A stretch of 64,000 nucleotides of DNA from Stenogyne calaminthoides. Taxonomy: Eukaryota; Streptophyta; Magnoliopsida; Lamiales; Lamiaceae. The notes beneath the pieces were generated by a model. The model was given only the letters and a program-made list of their open reading frames with translations. It did no database searches and had not been told where the DNA came from. The position numbers were made by a program, and so were the translations under genes. The stretch covers positions 8,268,786 through 8,332,785 of the forward strand of contig JBBCBC010000030.1 of the NCBI GenBank assembly GCA_037126765.1. The letters run 5' to 3'. Every line of letters starts with the position of its first letter. The first letter of the stretch is position 1. Of the stretch, positions 23,353-35,798 are shown piece by piece.

Positions 23353-23929
23353 TATATTTTTGATATTTTTTCTAAACAATTTGGATAACTTTTTTTTATA
23401 TACAAGTGTGTTCCATATACATTTGCACAATAGTTCCAGCGCCGAAGTCTATGGAAATCTATGTAAATCAATAAAAAAAATGTATTCCACAATCCTGTCA
23501 AGTCTATGAAAATCCATGTAAATCAATAAAAAAAAGTCGGTCAAATTCTGCATGGAGTCTATGAATTAAAGTAAAAAAAAAAATCAAATAGAATCTCAAT
23601 TGAATACACCCCCCTAAATTAAATTGAAGAATGGACAGAAAGGAAAATTCTAACTAAATTTTAAATAATTATACAAAGGCTATGTTAGTCATTTTGCATT
23701 GGACCTAAAATTGGACACTTTTAGGACCGCATGCATTCCATGATCCATCCTTCCCCATTCTTCCCAAAAGTTGTCCGTATACAATCATAAACATACGTCC
23801 AATACACCAAAAACATGAAATATATATATCATCACAAATATATAATTTAATTACATGCTACCAAAATTTCAAACAACAATCACTCAATATCTTATGAATA
23901 TAAGAATCGATTGTAAAGGTACCCCGTCC

Positions 23930-24175
23930 AATCGTTTTTCCATTTTTCAAGTCTTTTCTTAGAGTAAGAATTGAGCTCACGTTCATAGACAAACTGCAAA
24001 CAACGAATCAATCAATATAGTATGAATTTTTATTCAATCAATAATAATTTAAATAAATCGATAAATTGACTTACATTGAGAGGAATGTTCGTTAGAGAAG
24101 CGTGGATTATATCTTCAATAAAGCAACAGACAAAATGTCCACAATGTTCATATCTCGTTGCCTCGGAACCTGTTG
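23930..24175 (-). pseudogene. Ulp1-like protease remnant of CACTA element 2
   Basis: Minus-strand reading gives YEHCGHFVCCFIEDIIHASL with the presumed catalytic Cys, then a GT intron start. After the intron comes FVYERELNSYSKKRLEKWKN and DWTGYL. The exons upstream seen in element 1 are absent here, as in element 3. Confidence 0.6.
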
Positions 24176-24689
24176 ATTAACAATTGTAATCACGTATTAC
24201 AATTATGATTTCTTTCTATTAATTTGATAATTTACTAAATTAAATTTACTTTAATGTTAATTCAGTTCACTTTATTTAATAAAGCAAAAGAAACAACATT
24301 TAATAAAGCAGAAGAAACAACATTCAATAAAGTCGTACATTTCTTTTTAGCACTTGTTTTTCTTTTTTCGTTTTTTTGGTTGACCTTTTTCGCTCATGAC
24401 CATAAATGTTAACAAGATCCGGATTGTCATATTCATCCTCATCTCTAATTATTCTCGGTATGGGCATGGATTTGCGGGATCATCGAAAGATGGAATGTAA
24501 TGAGTGAAGTTTCAAAAGGATCATCAATTGTGTCAACATCTTCATCGACATGGTATAATCTGGAAACTATTGTTAAATTTGTTTTGATGTAACCACAATG
24601 GACCATTTCTTATTAACGGGTCGGGGACATAGAAAATTTGTTGAGCTTGATCGACCATTATGTAAGGGTCATCTCAGTATCCCACATTC

Positions 24690-27595
24690 TTCAAATCAAC
24701 GCGCATCGAACCCGTAACTTTCAACTTGGACCCTGTTAGGGATCCTCACCCAACTACACTCAAGATTGGTTGACGGTGAACAATATAGTCGAAGATTTCC
24801 AAATGTTGACAATCTGTCCAAAGTAAGTAGTATTTGATTGATCCATCGCAGCTTGCAGAGAATGGACACTCCACTATTCTCGCATAGTACTTGTGGCATC
24901 ATGATCTCTCCGGTATAAAATGTGTATCCGTTGCTAAGATAACACTTGTATGAATACACATGTCTATCGTGCATTCTCGATAACCACTTAACTATTTCAT
25001 TCAATCGATTCTATATCCCCGTGACAACATATTTGCTACATAACCATTGAACCACCAACAAACGCGTGCTATTGTGCTCAACTTCAATCCATGATCTATC
25101 TCTCGGTGAGATTTCTCTCGCCAAGTGATCGATCTCAAGCAGTCAATAAAAGGAAGACGTCGACGAGGTGTTGTGAAGTACGCACAAGTGCATCCGTGTT
25201 AGTTCCTCCATGCTAACACTTACGGGTTGACCAAATGTAATGCCTTCACCATCCATCCTATTGGTGTACCGGTAACCGGAAGTCCAATTGCATCGACATT
25301 CGGAATAAATCTAGATGTTCAAAGATGATCGCTTCTTCTAATCGAATAGCATTCTCGCAATGCATCCCTCCGGCCCGGACTTATTCATCACATATCCTTT
25401 GAGCACTTTCATATATCTCTCTACACCATACATCCATCGTGACAATGAAAGGGACCACACATCCTTGTCACGTGTACCAAATGAACTATTAGGTGAACCA
25501 TTATATCAAAAAAAAAAATGATGGAGGAAAATACATCTCAAGATCACAGAGAGTCCCCCAATCGCCTCCCGAAAAACCAATCAATTTTCTAGGATCTATG
25601 ACCTTGCTACTCATTGCCTTGAAGAACCAACATAACTTTGTTATGGTTATGCGACATTTTCGTGCAAGATAGAACGATTGCAATGGGCAAGAAAGTCTCC
25701 ATGATGACATGATAGTCATGCGATTTCAGATTCATCATCTCACGCCATCAATCGACATAAGTCTGGTCAGATGTTGGAGGAATAACCCTCTGGTACTTTC
25801 ACATCCTTTTAGCATTTGAAGTAACTCTTTCTCTCATTCTTGGACAAGGTGTGCAATAGAGGTAAGAACGGTTGACCCCCTTTCTCTAGGCACGTGTTTT
25901 AATTCGCTTTCGATTCACATATCGATCCATATCCATTCTTGCATTGTAACCATCCTTGGACTTCTTATCGATTAGGAGAGTGTTGAGCAATTTGGTACAA
26001 ACGTTCTTCTCAACGTGAATTAGATCAATGAAGTGTCTAACATACAACTTTTTCCAATAGGGCAATTGAAAGAAAATTGATTCCTTCTTCCAATAGCTAG
26101 TGGGGACACTCTTTGCGAAGATCTTTCCGCATTGTGTGTCGATATTCTTCATCTCATTCAATACATCCAACCTCGACAATAAACGTGGTGCTTCATGGTC
26201 TCGATTGTGCCATCGAATGCATCGGCCATTGTTACGTACTTTATCGTTGGGTCCAACCACTTCCTATGTCCCATATAAACGGTCTTCCTACAATGACTCA
26301 AGTTTAATGTGATGTGTCTTCTTGGTACAACAAGGACATGCATCGCCCCTTCACACTATATCAGATAGATTCCGATTAATCGGAAAGTCATTGATAGTTC
26401 CAAAAAAGATGACCTTCAACTTGAAATTCTCCTTTCTACAAGCATCATACACATCGACACCCCTCATCTCACATGAGCTTCAAGTCCTCTATCAAAGGAA
26501 GTCGATATACATCTATGTCGTTACTGTGTTTTTGGGTCCCGATATCAACATAGACAACATCATGTAAAGGCGCTTCATGCACAACTCGGTGAAAGGTTAT
26601 AAACAATGTAATCATCGCCATGTACTATGGTTGATACTTTGGATACCGAACTAATTCATTTCCGGGCTTGAGAGTGCAAGCCTTAAAAGTGTCGCGGGCT
26701 CGTTGCCAAATTTTTGGATGCGACATCGAATGTCTTCCATTGGGGGTGAATCAAAGGTGTCTTAGCATTCCATTTTTGATCCTATCATCATGATGCCAAG
26801 TTAAATTTCTAGCATCCACAACGCTACTATACATTCTCCCGAATCTTGGTATTATTGAAAGTACCACAACACCTTCATGGGAGATTTATTTTTCTTATAT
26901 CGCTCCTCCCCACACTTGGGACATTCATCGAGGTCTCTGCATACTCCTTCCAAATAAGAGACAAACCCACCCAACAAGCATGAATTTTTCGATGTGTTAA
27001 CCCGATGGACTTGAGCATTTGTTTAGATCATATGCTCTCTTAGATAAAGACATTTCCATCGTGCAATAGACCACTAACTGCTTTCCGGCATACTTGTGAA
27101 GCACTCATCGGACAACCGGTGAAGTCGCTTTTAGGTTGAACAATATCAACACAAATGACAGCTTTTGTTGCCTTCTTACACCGCCACAAAGTGGTAATCC
27201 AAACAGAATCACTTAACTTCTCCGACATATAAGGTGATCTCACAGATCATCGCCATCCCCACTCGATGTATCAACAATCGATTACATCATCGAAAATATC
27301 CTCATCCACTGTATCTTCAAACCTAAAGTCAGTTTCTAGGTTGCTTGAGCTACACCCATCTCTTCTCTCACCATGATATGTCCAAACGATATATGTTTTA
27401 TCAATACCGTGAATCATCAAGTGGTCAAACAGACTTTCTCGACCACTAACGGTTTTTCCATTCATACATTTCCAACACGGACATGGAATGTACCGAAGGG
27501 TCGGTGCAGTGTCTAATTGCATGATTACAAAATTTTTTCACCCCATTACTATACTCATCTGATAATCGATCTGCTCGAACCCACTTTCGATCCAT
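24690..27595 (-). pseudogene. CACTA transposase (Transposase_21 / DUF4218 / DUF4216), broken
   Basis: The start codon at 27595 opens MDRKWVRADRLSDEYSNGVK, the Transpos_assoc domain. A shift follows, then IPCPCWKCMNGK with its Cys pairs and WTYHGERRDGC. Transposase_21 pieces include the IHVEKNVCTKLLNTLL stretch near 26000. DUF4218 is seen as CRITITKLCWFFKAMSSKVI (about 25670-25600), and DUF4216 as fragments near 24700-24840. Small indels break the frame about every 150-300 bases. In elements of this type the protein cuts the ends; this copy cannot. Element 3 has the same blocks in the same order. Confidence 0.8.
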
Positions 27596-28049
27596 ATAGA
27601 ACTAGAGATGCCTATAGAAAAGACAATATGAAGTGTTTCTCAAGATAATGTATCCTAATGTATTAAACCTAAAAGTATTACAATCCTAATGTATAAAACT
27701 TGCATATAGAATGTGGTTGTACCTAAGGTTTGTATATTGCATGTATCTAAGGATTTGTTGCATCTCAAAACAATGTATATAACCCAATGTACCATCATTA
27801 ATCATCTAAAGCAACACACTACTATCCATTCACCAAATCATCAAATTAATATAACCAAAATATATCCTAATGTATTAATCCTAATTTATGCTTAAATCCT
27901 CACACAAGCATATTATCAAACACCTTGAGTGCATCAATTGTTCATATCTAAGTTAGCATAAAAAATCAAGCCAAGCCACACAATATATATTCATCTCTAA
28001 CAAGTTGTTCATCTCTAACACTAACAACATTAATCCTAATAAATTAACA

Positions 28050-28460
28050 CTAATTTATGCTTAAATCCTCACATAAGCATATTATCAAACACCTTGAGTG
28101 CATCAAACACCAATATATATACACCAATATACATACACCAATATTTGCAACATGATATATATACTCAAATATACATATATATACACCAATATACATATAT
28201 ATATACACCAATATACATGATATACATACACCATACATACAATTAAACAAAGCCACTAACAACAATAACAAAGCCACACAATATATATATATATATATAT
28301 AAACAATTAACAATATATAAACCAAGCATCAATTGTTCATCTCTAACACTAACAACAATTAATCCTAACATATATATATATATATACTAACATATATATA
28401 CATATACACATTAATTCAATATATATATATATATATATATAAAAGAATAATTACCTATGG
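28050..28460. repeat. AT-rich microsatellite tract in CACTA element 2
   Basis: TATA runs alternate with a repeated word ACACCAATATACAT. The mirror image occurs at 49740-49960 in element 3, so the tract belongs to the element and probably lies in the first intron of the transposase gene. Confidence 0.7.
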
Positions 28461-28712
28461 AAGGAGAAGGCGGTGACGACGGTAGGGGAGGTTGGCGGCA
28501 AGGCGACGGCGGTGGCGGTAGGGGAGGACGCGCGGCGGATGGTTCGATTTGGGGAGAGGAAGGAGGAGGCTAGGGCTTCTGGTTCGCGATTTGGGGAAAT
28601 AAGAGCTAATGGGAAGACGACGGCGGCGGAAGGGGAGGACGCGCGACGGAGTTCGATTTAGGGTAGAGGAAGGAGGAGGCCCTACTGCAGGTTCGCGATT
28701 TAATTTGGGGAA
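28460..28712 (-). other. GC-rich leader of CACTA element 2
   Basis: A strongly G-rich stretch on the plus strand (GGCGG and GGGGAGG words), read as C-rich on the element's own strand. The same block lies at 49540-49730. It precedes the AT-rich tract and is probably the untranslated first exon. Apparent open frames here are composition artefacts. Confidence 0.55.
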
Positions 28713-28739
28713 AAATATAAGTCTGGTTCGCGATTTGGG

Positions 28740-28963
28740 TTATTTAATTATCCTAACACTTGGACAGCGGTTCAAAACCGCTGTCTAAAACATTTGCACA
28801 GCGGTTCTCAACCGCTTTCTAAGTGTTAAACTTGGACAGCGGTTTTGAACCGCTGTCTATTTTTTTTTAATTAAAACCTCTCTCTCCAAGCTATAACTTG
28901 GAGAGCTGTTTGAAAAAATGGTTGTCCAAGTGCAGCTGTGCAAGCTCAAATGTGTAGTAGTGA
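28740..28963 (-). repeat. CACTA element 2 5' terminus and subterminal palindromes
   Basis: Four units resemble GGACAGCGGTT, three or four bases, AACCGCTGTC, each nearly a perfect palindrome. They are followed by a TCCAAG/CTTGGA pair and the terminus ending GTGTAGTAGTG. The repeats match those of element 3 closely. Confidence 0.85.
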
Positions 28964-29320
28964 TCGGACACAAGGATGTGAGACCGCATATTGAAGTTGA
29001 TGAGCGTGAAATGAAAACTCAGTCATAGATCAACAACAGAAATTATCTAAACCTCCATTTGGATGGTGGAATTTGAACCTATAAATTTATAAGTTCATTG
29101 TCAAATTCTTTGTGATGTTTGGATGCACAATAAAATCTATAAATTTATAAATTTTTCTTTTTAAATTCATTGAATTCAAATTCATGAATTTTGAGATCTT
29201 AATTTTTACATATAAATGGAAATATTTTCAAATTAGTGTTAGTGTCATTTGACAAATTCACTCTCACTCAACTCGAAAGTGAGTCGAAGTATATCTGTCA
29301 GGAGTCACAAGATTTCATAA

Positions 29321-29468
29321 GCATTTTAGAACCGTACAACTTGTTATATTGAAATATACAATTTATAAACACTGAACCGTGCAACTATTAAAATGGAAAA
29401 ATAATTGCACGTTGTACTATAAATAAGTTACATATTTCAGTATACCAAATTACACGGTTCTAAAATGC
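29321..29468. mobile_element. Short MITE with 20-bp inverted ends
   Basis: The left end GCATTTTAGAACCGTACAA and the right end TTACACGGTTCTAAAATGC are inverted copies with few mismatches, 148 bp in total. No open frame. A piece of related sequence (TTGAAATATGCAACTTA ... ACTAAATCGTGTAACTT) lies near 57325-57365. Confidence 0.7.
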
Positions 29469-30847
29469 ACTAAGAGTGCACGGTGCACCTGGATGCATAC
29501 AAGATTTAGCCTACTCAACTCTCTCTTCTTTTGTGTGCCTTGCAAAAATATTATTATTATTTTACTATATATTTTTTTAAATTTTGTTTTTTTATTAATA
29601 AAAATTTATTTTTTTAAAAAGTGTTTTTTATTTAAAAAAATTGAAAATAAAAAATTCATTTTTTTCGAAAATAAAAAATATATTGTTCCAAAAATAAAAA
29701 ATATATTTGTTTTCAAAAATAGAAAAAAATTAAATTTTCTTAAATTTCATTTTTTTTTTGAAAAATTATAATTTTATATATTTTTTTAGAGAGATGTTAG
29801 AGGGAGAGGATAGAGAAATTGTAATTTTATAATTTATTAAATAATAATAAAAAATTCTAGTTTTGAATTAATTTTGGAAAAGGGTCAAATAAGCCCTCAA
29901 ACTTATCTCCCATGATCAAGTAAGCCCTTGATATTTTTTTTGGTTCATCTAAATTCTTTTTTTTTAATTAAAGAGTCAAATAAGCCCCTAAATTTATCCA
30001 TCAGGATCGATAAGCCTTTTATCTATTATTTTATTAATCTAAACCCTTATTCTCTTTAATTTGCATCAAATACACCCTTTTTTCTTTTGAAAATCAAACA
30101 TGTAGACCACTTTTCTCAATTTCTTATTATATATCAATATTAAATTTTAAGTAAATCATAATAAATATCTCATACATATAATATTATTTAAAAAAATATT
30201 TCTATACTATTTATTTGGAAGAGGAGTGAAAAAAGGCTTATATTTTAAATAATATTTAAAAAATATATAAAGTATTTTCTGTGATATAAGTTTCATTATA
30301 AAAATACATTTAGTTGATCAGTTAAGATCAAGCGTGATAAATATATATACTTGATTTATTTTTGAAGTCTCATTACCGCCGGGGCAAGGCCACTAAGCCA
30401 GGAGGACAGAGTTGAATTGTCAAACCTATTGACAAATAAGTGAGATATTTTGTCAAATTTATAACAATATAAAAATGGAGCCGCCGAAAAATTAACAAGT
30501 TTCTAAGTTCCTGTTTCGTAAATATTTCACGCACGTGTCCCCACTCCCCCATTAGAGTTTGAATAAGTATTTTTCGATTACTTTCTGCATTGGTAAAAAT
30601 GAGTATGAACATTGACTAACATCAAATTGTTGAATTTTTGTTACATTGTTGTTCTCTTTTGAACTAACAATATAATTGTTTCAGTCTTCCGCATTAATTC
30701 TTGATTTTACTTTGTATATTTCTTATAAATTTTTTATGACCTGGTAATCTGATTATCAGAGGATGGCTCGTTTCATATTCAACAAAATCCTATGTGAGCT
30801 GTTTCTTTTCTTTTGTCAATTGCCTTACTGAAATACTTCATCTGGGG
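29469..30847. other. AT-rich spacer without gene
   Basis: Long T and A runs dominate 29540-29790. Near 29880-30060 the phrase TCAAATAAGCCC recurs three times (29885, 29967, and an altered copy), as in plant intergenic repeats. From about 30400 to 30560 the sequence parallels 14520-14720 upstream of S-RLK copy 2 (GGACAGAGTTGAATT ... CCCATTAGAGTTTGAATA), so it belongs to the duplicated block. Confidence 0.6.
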
Positions 30848-31803
30848 CAGGGGCGGATGTATTCAGGGGCTGCACTGGGCTAAAGTCCAGTTCGAGCCCA
30901 TATATTCTGTTACATATATGCCTAAAATATTTTTATTTTAAACCCAGCCCACCCCCCAAAGTATTACAAAAGCTCAACTCCATTTTAGAAGACAAGATTC
31001 CTAATTATTTGAGCTCATTCCGCCGTTCATTTACAAAAGCTTTGGGTCCACCCCAAAATTAAATAATAATCTGGGAAGGCGCATCCACGACTTCTCTCTC
31101 CTATCTTCCAAAAATATAAAGTATAAAATATTGAAAAAAAATCTTCATGTTTAAAGGTTATGATTTTTTTAATTAATTTTAATATTTTTGTTTATTTATT
31201 GTTTTCTTTGTTATTATTTTACTTGTTGAAATAAAGAAACTCATACCATAGATTGTCAATCTTATTAAAATTTGAAGTCATTTAGTATTTCAAATAATAA
31301 CTACCGAAATAGCCTAGGTTAGTGTATTTGACTATTTGGGGACTTGGGGTATTACCAATTTACCACATCTCAGTGGTAATTAGTTAAAGTTAGTTTGAAA
31401 TAGAAATTCAAACAAGGTCAACGTATTAATTCAGTTACTCGAAAATTAAAGCTTTCTTTTTTATTTTTTAATTAGTAATTGAATCTCATCATTAGTATAT
31501 GCTACAAATTTAATTTTTTTATTAACTCGCTGTTTTTTTAGTTAATGAAGAAGTAATTTATTTTATTTTCACAATTTTAGAATTTTAAATGAAGAACCAA
31601 CATTTTACAAAGTGTTTACTCTTCAACCAGAATTTTAGATGGATTATACGAATTTAGATTCAATTAGTCATGAATTATATATTGTGAAATCTCATAGGAC
31701 CGCAACTTAAGTGAACATTAAAATAATTTTTAAAAATATGAAATCTAATGTTTATAAGTGTACTTTTTAGCCCACCCCACTACTAAATCCTGGCTCCGCA
31801 CTG
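30848..31803. mobile_element. Non-autonomous hAT-like element, copy 1
   Basis: It starts CAGGGGCGGATGTA and ends GGCTCCGCACTG, an inverted end with a small change. Its 950 bases are nearly identical to 40000-40953, where the ends are intact and flanked by an 8-bp duplication. No coding capacity. No clear target duplication is left at this copy. Confidence 0.75.
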
Positions 31804-32019
31804 TTACTCAAAGAAGAACAACCATTGACAGAATAAGTGTTTTTTAATAGTAAGCCTTCTACTATCTAGCATTTTAATATAAGAGATGTCATCAGTGTTT
31901 TTCATGTTAGAAAATGTTGGAGCAAAAGTGCTTTTACATGTATGGATCAAGAGAAAGAAACAAATACATAGTGATCATAACTCCTGTCATAATATATATA
32001 TATATATATATATATTTAG

Positions 32020-32220
32020 CACCATTCCATGTAGGCTCGTTTACTTCTAATTTACAATTTCCAGAATAGAATAAATAAATAGATTTATGGATGGATATTG
32101 TAACGACTGATTCCTCATATCAGTATCACCACTAAAGTTTTTCAGGTCAACCATAAAATACGACCGAGCTAGCTTGGTTCACAAAGAAACAGAGTTTTCT
32201 TCACGCTGGGTTGACTTGTA
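32020..32220 (+). promoter_or_regulatory. Conserved proximal upstream block of S-RLK copy 3
   Basis: The block TTCCATGTAGGCTCGTTTAC ... GATATTGTAACGACTGATTCCTCATATC is shared with 14745-14840 before copy 2, apart from small gaps. A W-box core TTGACT lies at 32211-32216, 60 bases before the start codon. Whether either acts in transcription is an inference; no certain TATA box was picked. Confidence 0.35.
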
Positions 32221-32270
32221 GCGTTATTAAGCCTCTACGTTTTGCGATAGGCGTTCATTAAACCAGAACC

Positions 32271-35200
32271 ATGAATATCACGTTGAGAAAATACCATCTC
32301 TCTTTATTTCTCATCATTACATTTACCTCCTTCTTCTCCATTCAGAGTCAGGAGGTATCTTTTCCAACACCAACAGACACCATAAATAATTCTCACATAT
32401 TCAGTGATAACGGTACGAGTACGTTGATTTCATCTGGCGGAACCTATGAATTGGGTTTTTTCAGTCCATCGAATTCCAAGAATCGGTACGTTGGTATCTG
32501 GTACAAGAAAATAACAGGAACGACTGTCGTATGGGTTGCCAACAGAGATAATCCACTCAAAGATGAATCAGGTGTGCTCAGAGTCGTAGAGCCAGGAATT
32601 CTAGCTCTTATAAATGGTACTAATACTACTATCTGGTCCACTAATATATCAACAACTGTGCAGACTCCAGTTGCACAGCTGCTCGACTCGGGGAATCTTG
32701 TCGTGAGAGATGTAGGGGATAATAACCCGGAGAATTTCGTGTGGCAGAGTTTCGACCATCCAACTGACACTCTTTTACCAGGGATGAAGCTAGGCGTGAA
32801 CTTTCGGACTGGTGCAGAAATCTATCTCACATCATCTAAGAACAGCGGTGATCCAGCATCAGGAGGTTTTACGTATCATTGTGATCCTACTGGTTATCCG
32901 CAGAATGTGATAAAAGACGGTGGAGTTTTGCGGTATAGCTCAGGGCCCTGGAATGGTGTAAGCTTTACCGGGAGCAATACATTGAGGAAGAATCCAACTT
33001 ACACGTTCGGAGTGGTTATAAACAAGAATGAGGCGTACTATCACACCGAGCTCATCAACGACTCGGTGTATTCAAGGTTTACGATAAGTGATACTGGTAT
33101 TGGACAGAGGTGGATTTGGGATTATCAGCAACAAATTTGGGTGAATTATCTTACTGTACCATCAGATAATTGTGACATTTATAATGTTTGCGGTCCGCAT
33201 GGTAATTGTAATTTTGAAAATTCGCCTTTTTGTGGATGCTTGAATAAATTCGAACCAAAAGACCCCATGATTTGGGATAGTGGAGATAGGTCAGGTGGGT
33301 GTATTAGAAGCACGCCGTTGAATTGTGAAAATGGAGCGTTTTTGAAGTATTCTGGTATTAAATTGCCAAACGCTCGACAGTCCTGGTACAGCACGACTAT
33401 GACTCTTGACGAATGCAAGGTACGATGCTTGAATAATTGCTCATGTACGGCCTATGCAAGTCTAGATATAAGCCGAGGCGAAAATGGATGTCTACTTTGG
33501 TTCGGTGACCTTGTTGACATCAGAAGGATGACTCCAGGGCAAGATATCTACATTAAAGTTGCTTCTTCTGAGTTAGGTAACAATTCATTCACACACAAAA
33601 AAATAAAAAGTAAATTATTTAGCCTTGATTCTTGACATAACATTGTTGTATAATTGTTACAGAATTCATGGATCCATTCAGCTTTATGGAAAAATATTAA
33701 TGTTTACTTTCAATATATAATTCTGCAGATTCAGGAGGAAGAAAACGGAAAATACTTATTGTGGTATTTTCCCTGGTAGGTGGAATTCTACTTCTAAGCC
33801 TGAGCCTGGTGTTGTATTTTAAGAAAAGAAAGAAGTTGAATCATCAGCCTCTGGAAACAGGTATGAAGCATGAATTAATTTTTGTTATGAGGCTTAAGGC
33901 ATGTTATAGGAATACTATGTAGATTGTTACCATTTCTTCATTTTATCTCCTAAAATTATCACTCATGTTGCAGGCAGGACGAGACAGGATAGCGTGGATA
34001 ATCATCCTGGTGTAAGTCATAAAAAGGAACTCGATCTGCCGCTGTTTGACTTATCCACAATAAGTAAAGCTACTGACAATTTTTCGATCAATAATAAGCT
34101 TGGACAGGGTGGATTTGGACCTGTTTACAAGGTAAACCTGAATTTATAATTATTGCTTTAAGTGTTCAAAACTTGTGTAATTGATGTTGAATAAGCATTA
34201 TGTATAATTACTGAATGTACATTAAGCTAAGTAAATCTCAAGAGTTGATTATCAGAAGTATGAAGAAAAAATTGATGCTATATGTTTTGATACTAGGGCG
34301 TGTTAGAGGACGGACAGGAAATTGCTGTCAAGCGTCTATCAAGAACATCCCATCAAGGAGTAGATGAGTTCAATAACGAAGTAGTCTGTATTGCTAAACT
34401 TCAGCACCGAAATCTAGTGAAGCTTCTGGGATGGTGCTTTCAAGGAGATGAAATGATGCTGATTTATGAATACATGCCCAACAAAAGTTTGAACAAAATA
34501 CTGTTCCGTAAGAATAAGTTTACTGCATGTTTACTAGAATAAGTTTTGCATGACATTTTTAAAACCAATTTAACAGGACATCAATGATATATATATATAT
34601 ACATTAATTGACAATTTAGATTCTCAATTTTATGAAATGGAGTATCAAGTTAATTTATATGTATGTCCACCCTCTTGGCAGATCCGACAGAAAGCACATT
34701 ACTCGATTGGCCTATGCGCCTCAACATTATCAACGGTATTGCTCGGGGCCTTATGTATCTACATCAAGATTCCCGACTCCGGGTTATCCATAGAGACCTC
34801 AAAGCCAGCAACATATTACTGGATTCTGATATGAACCCAAAGATATCAGACTTCGGTATTGCTAGAACTTTTGGGGGGAATGAAACTGGAGCCAACACAA
34901 GCCGAATAGTAGGAACATTGTATGTATAATTCTTTGTGTCTTGATGCATTACATGCACTTCCTTTACTTGCAATTTAATTTTATATCAATCATTTTTATG
35001 TAGTGGCTACATGTCCCCAGAATATGCGGTAGATGGCCTCTTTTCAGTGAAATCCGACGTCTTTAGCTTCGGAGTTCTAGTCCTTGAGATAGTGAGCGGT
35101 AAAAGAAACAGGGGATTTATAAACACACATCACAGTCTCAACCTTCTTGGACATGTAAGTATTACATCCCGTTGAATCTTCTGAATCTTGATTTTATATG

Positions 35201-35540
35201 AAAATATTCCTTAGAAAATGGTCGAATATAACAGGCATGGATGCTTTACAAAGAAGAAAGGTCAGAAGAAGCAGCTGATTCTTGTTTCAGAAATTCAAGG
35301 TATTTACGAGAAATACAACGATCAATCCACATCGGTCTTTTATGTGTTCAAGAAAACACAGAAGATAGGCCAGGCATGGATTCAGTGGTACAAATGCTGA
35401 GCAATGACGGTCCCCTGCCTGAACCTAAACGTCCTGGTTTTTTCACTAGAAGAGATGTACGCAGAATTGCAACTTTAGCTAGCACAAGTACAGCAAGTTT
35501 AAATAATACAATGAGCATTACATTGTTCGAGGCTCGATAA
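32271..35540 (+). CDS. S-RLK copy 3, intact G-type lectin S-receptor-like Ser/Thr kinase
   Basis: Seven exons with GT-AG borders join in frame: 32271-33576, 33729-33860, 33974-34131, 34297-34507, 34682-34919, 35004-35154 and 35235-35540, for 833 residues, normal for SD1-type receptors. The start MNITLRKYHLSLFLII is a signal peptide. B-lectin spans about residues 40-147, the S-locus/EGF-like part to about 345 (Cys at DNCDIYNVCGPHGNC) and PAN about 350-430. A helix at 444-466 is followed by KKRKK. The kinase has GQGGFG (523-528), lysine 544, HRD (639-641), DFG (659-661) and SPEY (686-689). The HRD arginine is present (RD kinase). It would sit in the plasma membrane and pass an external signal to cytoplasmic targets; related proteins act in defence, development or self-recognition, but nothing here decides which. 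It is the only undamaged copy in the cluster. Confidence 0.93.
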
Positions 35541-35798
35541 ACAAATGGTATCTAGCTTATTCACCAGATTTTGTATCTAAGCAGAGATTTTCTCTGGACA
35601 ATGAAGTGGTGTTGCACATTGCACTAGAGTTTTTTCGTGGTAGTCGGTAGACATTTGTTGATATCTGAATGAGTTCCAGGCGAATGAATTCGCAGTTTGG
35701 TATTTACTTGATTGTGTCTGAAAATGCTAATAGTCTACCCACAAAAAGATTCAAAATAATGTTATTTAATCTTGAAGGGAGTACCTTTTTTAAGAAGA
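35541..35798. other. 3' flank of S-RLK copy 3
   Basis: The words TCTCTGGACAATGA and GTGGTAGTCGGTAGACATT are shared with the 3' flank of copy 4 at 46619-46690, so the duplicated block reaches at least 150 bases past the stop. No gene is seen. Confidence 0.5.

Larger units (their letters stand above)
19417..23614 (+). mobile_element. PIF/Harbinger transposon with both genes
   Basis: The ends are inverted: GGGTATTCAATTCGGATT on the left, and on the right ATTGAATACACCCCCC, which reads GGGGGGTGTATTCAAT on the other strand. They are flanked by TGA on the left and TAA on the right, consistent with a decayed 3-bp TAA target duplication. Inside lie a Myb/SANT-like gene and a DDE transposase gene in the same orientation, the usual Harbinger pair. 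A GC-rich leader at 19640-19840, ending at a GT splice site, looks like the 5' untranslated exon of one of them. Both genes carry stops, so it is probably non-autonomous now. Confidence 0.85.
23775..28963 (-). mobile_element. CACTA transposon 2 (minus strand), 3' end truncated
   Basis: Read on the minus strand, the element starts at 28963 with CACTACTACACATTTGAGC, identical to the start of element 3 at 49221. It continues with palindromic subterminal repeats, a GC-rich leader (28710-28460), an AT-repeat intron, a transposase gene and an Ulp1 remnant. Homology with element 3 stops at about 23775. The expected subterminal repeats and the TTAGTG end are missing, so the 3' end was lost. The flanks on both sides resemble the block at 13557-13670. 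Confidence 0.85.

Noticed and set aside
28473..28661. Open frame in the GC-rich tract as a small host gene
   Set aside because: It is the G-rich leader of CACTA element 2, with the same tract in element 3; the frame exists because of base composition.
29493..29771. 92-residue Phe/Lys-rich open frame
   Set aside because: Pure AT-rich composition without similarity to a known domain and without splice or promoter context.
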